Shown piece by piece: positions 1 to 6,083 of a DNA stretch of 6,083 bases. Made by a program: the position numbers and the translations under genes. Under the pieces are notes generated by a model. That model did no database searches, was not told the DNA's origin, and worked only from the letters and a program-made list of their open reading frames with translations. The DNA is taken from NCBI GenBank assembly GCA_009177195.1, contig WFMA01000170.1, positions 1 to 6,083 on the forward strand, read 5' to 3'. Source of the DNA: Bacteroidales bacterium. Lineage in GTDB: Bacteria; Bacteroidota; Bacteroidia; Bacteroidales; Muribaculaceae. Every line of letters begins with the position of its first letter. Position 1 is the first letter of the stretch.

Positions 1-50
1 ATATAAACACAAAAATACGCAATAATTTCGGGATTATCGCCGCTCGGCTG

Positions 51-83
51 AAAAATAATTTTGCCCCAGGTTGCTCCGTGGGG
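51..83 (-). terminator. Weak candidate terminator for leftward transcription
   Basis: Read on the minus strand, 83-64 can fold into a stem of CCCCA with TGGGG, extended by GG with CC across one bulged C, with loop AGCAA. It is followed by CAAAATTATTTTT (63-51). The U-rich stretch is interrupted and does not start directly after the stem, so this is a poor intrinsic terminator. It is listed because it is the first stem plus T-rich candidate I find in the path of the leftward efflux operon, whose last gene ends at 650 without a visible terminator. The same bases hold TAATTTTG (56-63), which resembles a plus-strand -7 box but has no TTTG about 20 bp upstream. Confidence 0.18.
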
Positions 84-118
84 TTATGATTGGCGAGAGG
101 GGGGATTTATCAGCGCGC

Positions 119-150
119 TTTGCAGGTTTTGGGAGAATGCGCTAAATTTG
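119..150 (+). promoter_or_regulatory. Bacteroides-type promoter of the kinase gene
   Basis: TTTG at 119-122 and TAAATTTG at 143-150 are separated by 20 bp. This matches the known Bacteroidota primary sigma (sigma-ABfr) consensus: TTTG at -33, a 19-21 bp spacer, and TAnnTTTG at -7. Transcription would start near 156-158 and give a leader of about 20 nt before the ATG at 179. The match is to the bases themselves; that it is used is inferred from the consensus, the spacing and the position in front of a gene on the same strand. Confidence 0.7.
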
Positions 151-169
151 AGCCGTCAAATTTAAGCCG
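143..169. repeat. Inverted and direct repeat overlapping the -7 box and start site
   Basis: TAAATTTG (143-150) and CAAATTTA (157-164) form a perfect 8-bp inverted repeat around a 6-base centre. GC at 141-142 and GC at 166-167 could extend it across one bulged base. The same stretch is also a near-perfect direct repeat: AAATTTGAGCCG (144-155) and AAATTTAAGCCG (158-169), 12 bases with one mismatch and a 14-bp period. Because AAATTT is itself palindromic, the direct repeat alone could create the inverted symmetry. The element covers the -7 box and the predicted start site, where a repressor could bind. It could equally be chance in AT-rich promoter DNA. Confidence 0.45.
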
Positions 170-178
170 GATTGAATT

Positions 179-679
179 ATGGAGGAATTGCTGGATTTTG
201 ATGTCGTTTTGCTGTGTGGCATTTCGGGTTCGGGGAAGACTACTCTTGCCAGGCAACTTGCTGAGCGCGGATTCGTTCATTTGTCGCTTGACGGCATAAT
301 GTGGGACGAGTTTGGCGATTTCGCGCCTGACGAGTTTCTGAAATATCGCAGCCGGGCAGAGAGCATTTTGACCGACCGATTGCGCCGGTCTGTCAGCTCG
401 GGACAGAGGGCGGTGGTCGACGCCACTTTGTGCAAGCGAGCCAAGCGTGACGATTACCGGCGGTTGCTTTCGGAGCTGGGGGTGAGTTATCGGCTGGTCT
501 ATTGCAGTGCCGATGCCGCCACTTTGCGAGCTCGTCTTCGTCGGCGTAACGCTTCGCCGGGTCGCGAGGCTGCGTTGGTGACCGATGAAATGCTTGATCA
601 CTTCCTTGCCGGATTTGAACCGCCTGCAAGCGATGAACCCCACTTGTTGCTACCAGCCGCCTCCGAGCGCCTTGTATAG
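179..679 (+). CDS. Small P-loop kinase, AAA_33 / zeta-toxin-like, substrate unknown
   Basis: A 166-residue, probably cytoplasmic protein with the layout of small AAA_33-type phosphotransferases, relatives of polynucleotide kinase, gluconate kinase and zeta toxin. Walker A is GISGSGKTT (14-22). LSLDG (35-39) places Asp38 where this family binds substrate or base. VVDAT (79-83) is the second conserved strand, followed by a basic helix KRAKRDDYRR (86-95). An Arg-rich stretch (117-123, RARLRRR) is the likely lid that contacts ATP phosphates. FEPP (146-149) is a common C-terminal element of the family. Length is typical. The ATG at 179 is secure because an in-frame TGA lies at 173-175; there is no Shine-Dalgarno, as usual in Bacteroidota. 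It has its own promoter. Its last codons overlap the convergent channel gene by 30 bp, so the tail LLLPAASERLV may be an extension acquired from that gene's DNA. Kinase activity is inferred from motifs. No antitoxin gene is visible beside it, so a toxin role is not supported. Confidence 0.82.
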   Translation: MEELLDFDVVLLCGISGSGKTTLARQLAERGFVHLSLDGIMWDEFGDFAPDEFLKYRSRAESILTDRLRRSVSSGQRAVVDATLCKRAKRDDYRRLLSELGVSYRLVYCSADAATLRARLRRRNASPGREAALVTDEMLDHFLAGFEPPASDEPHLLLPAASERLV

Positions 680-2017
680 GCGGATGATTACAAGATGCTT
701 GTCGCGCATGGCGTTGCTTAAACTTATGCGGGCGTCAAAGTAGCTTCGTTGTGCGTCGAGCAGTTCAAGATAGCTTATGACACCGTTGATATATTGCAGT
801 TGAGCCAGTTCAAGATTGGTTCTTGCCGAGGTTTCGAGCCGCAGGGTGGAGCCGAATATTTCATTCATTTTGCTATAATCCACAATGGCGTTGCGCACTT
901 CCTTGAATGCGTTCAATACGCATTTTTCATAGTTTTCCCTGGCTTGTTCGTAGGCTGCTTGCTGAGCGCGGTAGGCGCTTTGTCGCCCTCCCATATCAAA
1001 GATGGGACCGAGCAGCGACCCTCCGAGAAATGAGTAGGGCGATTTCAGAAAGTCGCCAAGTTCGTCGCTTTCAAGCCCTCCCTTCCCGGTGAGGGCGAGT
1101 CGCGGAAAGCGGTTGGTGTAGGCAATTCCCACAGCAGCATTTGCTGCGATGAGGTTTTGCTCGGCGCTGCGTATGTCGGGACGTCGTTCCAGCAACATGG
1201 ACGGGATACCCACGGGGAGACTGTCGGGGAGCTCAGGATTGGTGAGGGTCATCACGCGGTCGACGGTGGTAGTGTATTCGCCGAGGAGGAATGAGATCTC
1301 ATTTTCCATCATGGCGATGTTGCGCTCAAGGACCGGAACGCGGGTCGCTGTGCGCGCAAGTTCCACTTGAGCCTGCTGATAGGCGCTTTCCGAAGTTAGA
1401 CCGCCTTCAAATCTCAGTTTGGCGAGTCTCACGCTCTCTTTTCGGGCATGAAGTGTCTGCTTTACGATACGCAGCTCATTGTCGAGCGCCACAAGTTCAA
1501 AATAGGATTGCGCTACCTGGGCGACGAGGCTCACTGTCAACGCTCTTTTGCTGTTGACGCTTTCAAGCAGCAAGGCTCCTCCGCGCTCATTAGCCCAGCG
1601 GAGATTTCCCCACAGGTCGATTTCCCATGACAATGACGCTTTTAAGCCAAATTCCGGAGCACCCGAAAATGAATTGCCACCATAGTTGGTCGTTTCACGC
1701 TGTCCGTAAGCCTCGGCGTTGACGACCGGAAACAGCGCCGCTTTGTCGATGCGTTTGCGTGCGGCAAGCTCCGCGATGCGCGCGTCGGCAATTTTCAGAT
1801 CCTTATTGTTTTCAACAGCCCGGCGGATGAGCGCCTGCAGGGTGGTGTCGGGAAACACTTCCCACCATTTCATGTCGCCGATAGAAAAGGTGTCGCTCCC
1901 CGTTATCAGTCCGAATGATTCAGGGGTTGCCACGTCGGGACGGGTATATTTATGTCCAAGTTTGCATGAGCTTATCAGCAGGAGCAGCGCGGGCAAGATG
2001 GCGAATACTTTTTTCAT
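650..2017 (-). CDS. RND efflux outer-membrane lipoprotein channel (NodT/OprM family)
   Basis: A 455-residue outer-membrane factor that would form the trimeric exit duct of the efflux complex. Residues 1-17 are a lipoprotein signal peptide with lipobox ISSC, so Cys18 is the predicted lipidated residue. The family signature GHKYTRP follows at 21-27. Two outer-membrane efflux (OEP) repeats follow, roughly 60-245 and 270-450, rich in long amphipathic helices. LLERRPDIR (275-283) opens the second repeat, and GPIFDMGGR (337-345) lies before its long helix. The C-terminus YKALGGGW is typical of the family, and the length is normal. The ATG at 2017 overlaps the TGA of the pump gene in ATGA, suggesting coupled translation. 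The stop TAG at 652-650 lies inside the 3' end of the convergent kinase gene. It is the last gene of the operon. It resembles BmeC/OprM-type channels, but a specific symbol cannot be assigned from sequence alone. Confidence 0.95.
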   Translation of the reverse strand: MKKVFAILPALLLLISSCKLGHKYTRPDVATPESFGLITGSDTFSIGDMKWWEVFPDTTLQALIRRAVENNKDLKIADARIAELAARKRIDKAALFPVVNAEAYGQRETTNYGGNSFSGAPEFGLKASLSWEIDLWGNLRWANERGGALLLESVNSKRALTVSLVAQVAQSYFELVALDNELRIVKQTLHARKESVRLAKLRFEGGLTSESAYQQAQVELARTATRVPVLERNIAMMENEISFLLGEYTTTVDRVMTLTNPELPDSLPVGIPSMLLERRPDIRSAEQNLIAANAAVGIAYTNRFPRLALTGKGGLESDELGDFLKSPYSFLGGSLLGPIFDMGGRQSAYRAQQAAYEQARENYEKCVLNAFKEVRNAIVDYSKMNEIFGSTLRLETSARTNLELAQLQYINGVISYLELLDAQRSYFDARISLSNAMRDKHLVIIRLYKALGGGW

Positions 2018-5000
2018 AGATTGAAATTGGTTGTGTTGCGGTTGTTGAAACGTGCTTTAAACCGGTAGATAAGCACGAAGAAGAACGGAACAAGGATGAT
2101 GCCTGCCGCTACTGCGAAAATCATTCCTGTGAATACGCCTGTGCCGATGGCGCGTCGGCTTGCCGATCCGGGACCCGACGCAATCACCATGGGCAGCATG
2201 CCCAGAATGAAGGCGAGCGATGTCATCAGGATGGGGCGGAAGCGCAGCCTTACGGCATATAGTGCCGCCGTCAATGCGTCGACACCTTTGTCGACTTTTT
2301 CCTTGGCGAATTCTACGATGAGGATGGCATTTTTTGCCGCCATACCCATTAGCATCACTAATCCTATCTGGAAATAGACATCGTTTTGAAGCCCGAAAAT
2401 CCATTGTCCCAGGTAGGCGCCGAAAACGGCTACCGGTAGCGACAGCAGGACGGCTACCGGCACTGTCCAGCTTTCATATAACGCAGCGAGGAAAAGGAAG
2501 ACAAACAGGAATACCAGCGCGAGCACCATTCCGTTTTTGCCTCCTGCCGCTTTTTCCTGAAACGAGAGTCCGCTCCACTCGACGCCGATATTGTCGGGCA
2601 TGTGCTCGGCGGCTATTTTTTCGATGGCGTTCATTGCGTCACCGCTACTGTAGCCTTTTGCGGCTTCGCCCCTTATCACAGCGCTGCTGAACATATTGAA
2701 ATGCTTTATATTGCCGGGACCGGTAGTATAGTTGGTGTAGCCCAGGGCGGTGAGTGGGATCATTGAGTTATCGGCGCTGCGCACATAGAACATGTTGATG
2801 TTGTCACGGCGCTCGCGGTAATTGGATTCAGCCTGGATATAGACGCGGTAGATGCGGTTGAACATATTGAAATCGTTGACGTAGACGGAGCCTGTGTAGG
2901 CTTTCATCGTGGAAAAGACATCGGAAAGAGGAACTCCCGAGAACAGCACTTTGTCGCGGTTCACGTCGAAATAGAGTTGAGGAATGTCGCTTTGCAGCGT
3001 TGACGACAGTCCGGTTATTTCCTTGCATTGCGCGGCGTATGCCATCAGAGTGTCGGCGGCTGCCTGAAGGTCGTTGAGCGTCGCTTCGCCACGCGCCTCA
3101 AGTTGCATTTCAAAGCCGCTCGACGAGCCGAGCCCGGGGATGACCGGCGGGCGTGATATATAGACTTTGCATTCCGGATATTCGGCGAGGTCCTTCTTCA
3201 CGATAGCCATGATTTCTGAAACGGTTTCGTCGCGTTCTTCCCACGGCTTCAGAATCACCGTGAGCAAGCTGCGGTCCTGACTGCTCCCTATCTGGTTGCT
3301 GCTTCCTGTAACGCTTTGCGCGTATTCGACCGCCGGATTCGCCATCAGGTATTCGACCGCCCGCTGCGTCACTTCGCGGGTGCGTTCGAGCGTGGCGCCT
3401 TTCGGCAGTTCGAGCTCGATGGTGAAATAGCCTTGGTCTTCGACCGGCAGGAAGCTCGACGGCATGAATCTGCTTATCACGAATATCAATGCGATTATGC
3501 CGAAGAATGCTCCTATAACGGCTTTCTTGCGGTTGAGCGCTAATTTTATCAGCTCGACATACTTTTTGTTTCCGTTGTCAATCAGGTCGTTTATCTTTGT
3601 GAACACCCTGTTCTTTTTTTCACCCGGCTTGGGCTGGCGTAGAATGAGCGAGCACATGACGGGACTCAGCGTGAGGGCTACGACTGTCGAGAGGAGTACC
3701 GATACAACGATGGTGACGGTGAACTGGCGGTAAAGCTGTCCTGTGATGCCCCCGAGGAAACTGACAGGGACAAACACGGCGGCAAGCACCAGAGAGGTGG
3801 CTATTACCGGACTTGCCAGTCCGCGCATCGCTATTTTTGTCGCTTCGTAGGGTGGCACGTGCTCCTCTTCCATCACCCGTTCCACATTTTCAACAACAAC
3901 AATGGCATCGTCGACCACGATTCCGATAGCGAGTACGAGTCCCAGAAGGGTGAGCATATTGAGCGAGAATCCGAGCACGAGCATAATGCCGAATGTTCCG
4001 ATGAGCGATATCGGCACAGCGACAAGCGGGATTACCGTTGCGCGCCAGCTCTGCAAGGAGAGGAAAACGACAACGAGGACGAGGAAAAGCGCCTCGAAAA
4101 GAGTTTTGTAGACTTCGTGGATCGATTCGGAGATATAGGTGGTCATGTCGAAAGGCATGTCGTAGGTGATGCCTTCGGGGAAAGTGCGGCTTATTTCCTC
4201 CATCTCTTTCTTGACATTTGCCGCCACCTCCATTGCGTTGGCTCCGGGAAGCATATAGATTGCGAGTACGGCGGCATTGGCTCCGTTGATTCCGCTCTCA
4301 GTGTTGTAGGACTGGGCTTCGAGCGATATGCGCGCCACGTCGCGCAGGCGTATTATAGATCCGTCGGGATTTGCCCTAATCACAATGTCCTCAAATTGCG
4401 ACACTGAGGATAGGCGGCCTTGGGTGGTGATTGGAATTGTGACGTCGATTCCACTCACGGGCTGTTGCCCGAGGACTCCTGCCGCCGATTCGCGATTCTG
4501 GTCTTTGAGCGCCTTCTGGAGGTCGGCGACAGTTATGCCGAGATTGGCGAGCTTGTCGGGCTGAACCCATATCTGCATGGCATAGTAGCGTGATCCGATA
4601 TTTGCCACTCGTCCCACTCCCGGAACTCGCCGCAGTGGGTCGAGCACGTTGAGGGTGGCGAAGTTGCTAAGATAGATTTCATCGAATTTTTCGTCATCAG
4701 ACCGCAGGCATATAGTTAGAAGCTGGCTTGACGACTGCTTTTCGATGGATATTCCGTTTTGGACCACTTCGGCAGGAAGCCTGCTTTCAGCGAGCTTGAC
4801 GCGGTTCTGCACCTCCACAGCCGACAGGTCGAGGTCGGTGGAAATGTCAAAAGTAACCGTAGCGGAAAATGATCCTGAATTCGTGCTTGACGATTCCATG
4901 TAGAGCATGCCGGGAGTGCCGTTGAGCTCCTGCTCGATGGGGGTTGCTACCGTTTGTGACACGCTTAGCGCGCTGGCACCGGGATAGGAAGCGCTTATTT

Positions 5001-5133
5001 TAACAACAGGCGGTGTGATGCTCGGATACTGGTCTACGGGAAGCATCATGAGCCCTATGAACCCAATGATAACGATCAGTATTGAGATCACTATCGAGAA
5101 GACGGGGCGATCGATAAAGAAACTGACTTTCAT
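2014..5133 (-). CDS. RND multidrug efflux pump, inner-membrane subunit (HAE1 family, AcrB/MexB-like)
   Basis: A 1039-residue proton/drug antiporter forming the trimeric inner-membrane pump. The start is the ATG at 5133, giving MKVSFFIDRPVFS, the standard N-terminus of the family. An in-frame ATG at 5181 would add 16 Arg/Lys-rich residues inside the adaptor gene and is unlikely. TM1 is about 9-29, the first porter half about 35-335, TM2-6 about 340-496, TM7 about 538-556, the second porter half about 570-865, and TM8-12 about 867-1024. The TM4 proton-relay pair is present as VVDDA (Asp408, Asp409). The TM10 lysine is Lys934 in GMAAKNAILIVEFAKE. RFRPILMTS (964-972) carries the conserved TM11 Arg/Thr. 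Signatures such as GQLYRQF (465-471), SSFLPVEDQG (559-568), SVYVNDF (749-755) and LYESW (885-889) are intact. Aligned by eye to AcrB, the distal-pocket phenylalanines are all replaced. It sits 16 bp after the adaptor gene and shares ATGA with the channel gene. Confidence 0.96.
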   Translation of the reverse strand: MKVSFFIDRPVFSIVISILIVIIGFIGLMMLPVDQYPSITPPVVKISASYPGASALSVSQTVATPIEQELNGTPGMLYMESSSTNSGSFSATVTFDISTDLDLSAVEVQNRVKLAESRLPAEVVQNGISIEKQSSSQLLTICLRSDDEKFDEIYLSNFATLNVLDPLRRVPGVGRVANIGSRYYAMQIWVQPDKLANLGITVADLQKALKDQNRESAAGVLGQQPVSGIDVTIPITTQGRLSSVSQFEDIVIRANPDGSIIRLRDVARISLEAQSYNTESGINGANAAVLAIYMLPGANAMEVAANVKKEMEEISRTFPEGITYDMPFDMTTYISESIHEVYKTLFEALFLVLVVVFLSLQSWRATVIPLVAVPISLIGTFGIMLVLGFSLNMLTLLGLVLAIGIVVDDAIVVVENVERVMEEEHVPPYEATKIAMRGLASPVIATSLVLAAVFVPVSFLGGITGQLYRQFTVTIVVSVLLSTVVALTLSPVMCSLILRQPKPGEKKNRVFTKINDLIDNGNKKYVELIKLALNRKKAVIGAFFGIIALIFVISRFMPSSFLPVEDQGYFTIELELPKGATLERTREVTQRAVEYLMANPAVEYAQSVTGSSNQIGSSQDRSLLTVILKPWEERDETVSEIMAIVKKDLAEYPECKVYISRPPVIPGLGSSSGFEMQLEARGEATLNDLQAAADTLMAYAAQCKEITGLSSTLQSDIPQLYFDVNRDKVLFSGVPLSDVFSTMKAYTGSVYVNDFNMFNRIYRVYIQAESNYRERRDNINMFYVRSADNSMIPLTALGYTNYTTGPGNIKHFNMFSSAVIRGEAAKGYSSGDAMNAIEKIAAEHMPDNIGVEWSGLSFQEKAAGGKNGMVLALVFLFVFLFLAALYESWTVPVAVLLSLPVAVFGAYLGQWIFGLQNDVYFQIGLVMLMGMAAKNAILIVEFAKEKVDKGVDALTAALYAVRLRFRPILMTSLAFILGMLPMVIASGPGSASRRAIGTGVFTGMIFAVAAGIILVPFFFVLIYRFKARFNNRNTTNFNL

Positions 5134-5149
5134 AGCGAGGGGGTTGGTT

Positions 5150-6083
5150 TCATTTTTCGATCGGCGCCGAGTCGTCGGCATCGTTTTCTTTAATGGCGTT
5201 CTCGACTCTCACTTTCATTCCCGGGGAAAGTTTGTGGAAGCCTTCGGTCACAATCTCTTCATTAGGACGTAGCCCGCGCTCTACCACTGTGCGGTTTTCA
5301 AGCTCGGGACCAAGCTCGATGAAGCGTTTTTCGACAGTGGAGTCGCGACGCATCACATAAATATAGGCTCCTCCTTTTTCGATTATCACCGCTTTTGTCG
5401 GCACAACAGTTGCGTTTTCAATCACGTCGAGGAGCACTTTCACTTTGGTGAACTGTCCGGGAAGTATCTCGCGCTCGGGATTGGGCATCTGCGCTCTCAC
5501 GGAGAATGTTCCGGTTTTGGGGTCGACTTCGGGCTCGGCGAAATCCACCATTCCGCGGTGGAGATAGACGGTGTTGTCGGCGAGGGTAATGGTGACGTAG
5601 GGCTGCCAGGAACGGGATTCGTCCTGCTGCCCGATGTCCACGTTGCGCTCCTTGCTTTTAAGATAGTCAAGGGCGGTCATGCTGAAGTCGATTCTCACGG
5701 TGTCGCTTTCCACGATGGTGGCGAGGAGCGATTTGGCTCCTGGTCCCACGAGGGTTCCGAGATCCACATGGCTCTCGCTGATGTGTCCTGAAATGGGCGC
5801 CTTCACGGTGGTGAAGCTCAGCTCGAGCTCGGCTTGGGCGAGATCAGCCTTGCTCATTCCAACGGATGCCGAGGCGGTTTCGTAGGCGGCTACGGCATTG
5901 TCGAGATCGAGCTGACTGGCGGCATTCTGTTCGTAGAGGGGACGGATGCGCTCAAGGTCGCGTTTGGCTTTCATCTCCTGAGCCTGATCTTTTTTGAGCT
6001 GAGCGCGAGCCTTGTCAACTTTTGCTTTGTATTGATCCTGATTTATGACGAAAAGCAACTGATTTTTAGTCACCTGCGAACCT
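5150..6083 (-). CDS. RND efflux periplasmic adaptor (AcrA/MexA-type MFP), 5' end beyond window
   Basis: The last 310 residues of a membrane-fusion protein that bridges pump and channel in the periplasm. The frame stays open to the right edge. A GTG at 6073 could be read as a start, but GSQVTKNQLLFVI is the middle of a biotinyl-lipoyl domain, so the true start lies outside the window, probably 60-80 codons upstream. Numbering from the first full codon: first lipoyl half 1-15; alpha-helical hairpin about 16-88; second lipoyl half about 89-128 with TTVKAPISGHI; beta-barrel about 130-220 with VDFAEPEVDPKTGTFSVRA (179-197) and LPGQF (207-211); membrane-proximal domain about 225-293. The hairpin tip carries Arg45, Leu49 and Ser56, spaced as in the R-L-S motif that docks AcrA to TolC. 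The tail after 294 is charged and probably disordered. Signal peptide and lipid anchor cannot be seen. The gene ends 16 bp before the pump start and is very likely co-transcribed with it. Confidence 0.93.
   Translation of the reverse strand, partial: GSQVTKNQLLFVINQDQYKAKVDKARAQLKKDQAQEMKAKRDLERIRPLYEQNAASQLDLDNAVAAYETASASVGMSKADLAQAELELSFTTVKAPISGHISESHVDLGTLVGPGAKSLLATIVESDTVRIDFSMTALDYLKSKERNVDIGQQDESRSWQPYVTITLADNTVYLHRGMVDFAEPEVDPKTGTFSVRAQMPNPEREILPGQFTKVKVLLDVIENATVVPTKAVIIEKGGAYIYVMRRDSTVEKRFIELGPELENRTVVERGLRPNEEIVTEGFHKLSPGMKVRVENAIKENDADDSAPIEK

Noticed and set aside
39..48. GCCG-CT-CGGC palindrome
   Set aside because: Only 4-bp arms with a 2-base centre and no T-run on either strand; too short to call an operator or terminator.
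90..299. 69-codon plus-strand frame starting at TTG
   Set aside because: It starts upstream of the predicted transcription start, overlaps the kinase in another frame, and shows no domain. Not a credible gene.
110..643. 177-codon open frame antisense to the kinase gene
   Set aside because: It lies opposite a gene with clear Walker A and family motifs. Its translation is low-complexity, basic and without recognisable domains, as expected for a shadow frame in moderate-GC DNA.
179..679. Kinase as the toxin of a zeta-type toxin-antitoxin pair
   Set aside because: The fold class is compatible, but no small antitoxin gene lies within the 178 bp upstream or after it, and the sequence lacks features that would separate it from housekeeping AAA_33 kinases.
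3859..4407. 182-codon open frame antisense to the pump gene
   Set aside because: Its translation is unusually rich in His, Glu and Asp, which is what the complement of hydrophobic membrane-helix codons gives. The minus-strand pump frame here is fully conserved, including the Asp408-Asp409 pair.
6071..6073. GTG at 6073 as the adaptor start codon
   Set aside because: The frame is open to the right edge (Gly-Ser-Gln before it) and the residues on both sides form the middle of a lipoyl domain, so this is an internal valine.
1..6083. Mobile element, CRISPR array, tRNA or rRNA
   Set aside because: I found no transposase or integrase motifs, no terminal or spaced repeats, and no RNA-gene-like sequence; the genes fill nearly all of 179-6083.

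Overview
The window looks like ordinary chromosomal DNA from a Bacteroidota bacterium, most likely order Bacteroidales. Four things point there. A near-perfect Bacteroides-type promoter (TTTG, 20 bp, TAnnTTTG) precedes the first gene. No gene start has a Shine-Dalgarno motif. The efflux genes are arranged MFP-RND-OMF, as in the Bacteroides bme clusters. The protein sequences fit that phylum by recall. GC is moderate in the genes, and only the left edge (about 1-62) is AT-rich. Genus cannot be fixed; a Muribaculaceae-like organism is a guess.

Layout. Positions 1-178 are intergenic and hold a promoter, a symmetric element overlapping it, and a weak possible leftward terminator. Positions 179-679 (+) encode a small P-loop kinase of the AAA_33/zeta-toxin-like type with unknown substrate. 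Positions 650-6083 (-) are a tripartite RND efflux operon read right to left: periplasmic adaptor (MFP, its N-terminus cut off by the window edge), inner-membrane RND pump (HAE1 family), and outer-membrane lipoprotein channel (OMF, NodT/OprM type). Adaptor and pump are 16 bp apart. Pump and channel overlap in an ATGA. The channel's 3' end overlaps the convergent kinase's 3' end by 30 bp.

How it works together. The pump takes up substrate from the periplasm or outer inner-membrane leaflet using the proton gradient. The adaptor bridges it to the channel, which opens through the outer membrane. All proton-relay residues that can be checked are present, and the adaptor keeps the R-L-S channel-docking motif, so the complex looks functional. 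The pump lacks the phenylalanines that line the AcrB distal drug pocket, so its substrates may differ from AcrB's. The kinase is transcribed separately and probably has no functional link to efflux, but its 3' end is physically tied to the operon.

I found no mobile element, CRISPR array, RNA gene or clearly new system. The points worth checking are the kinase promoter and its symmetric element, the tail-to-tail overlap with possible antisense transcription, and the unusual drug-pocket residues.
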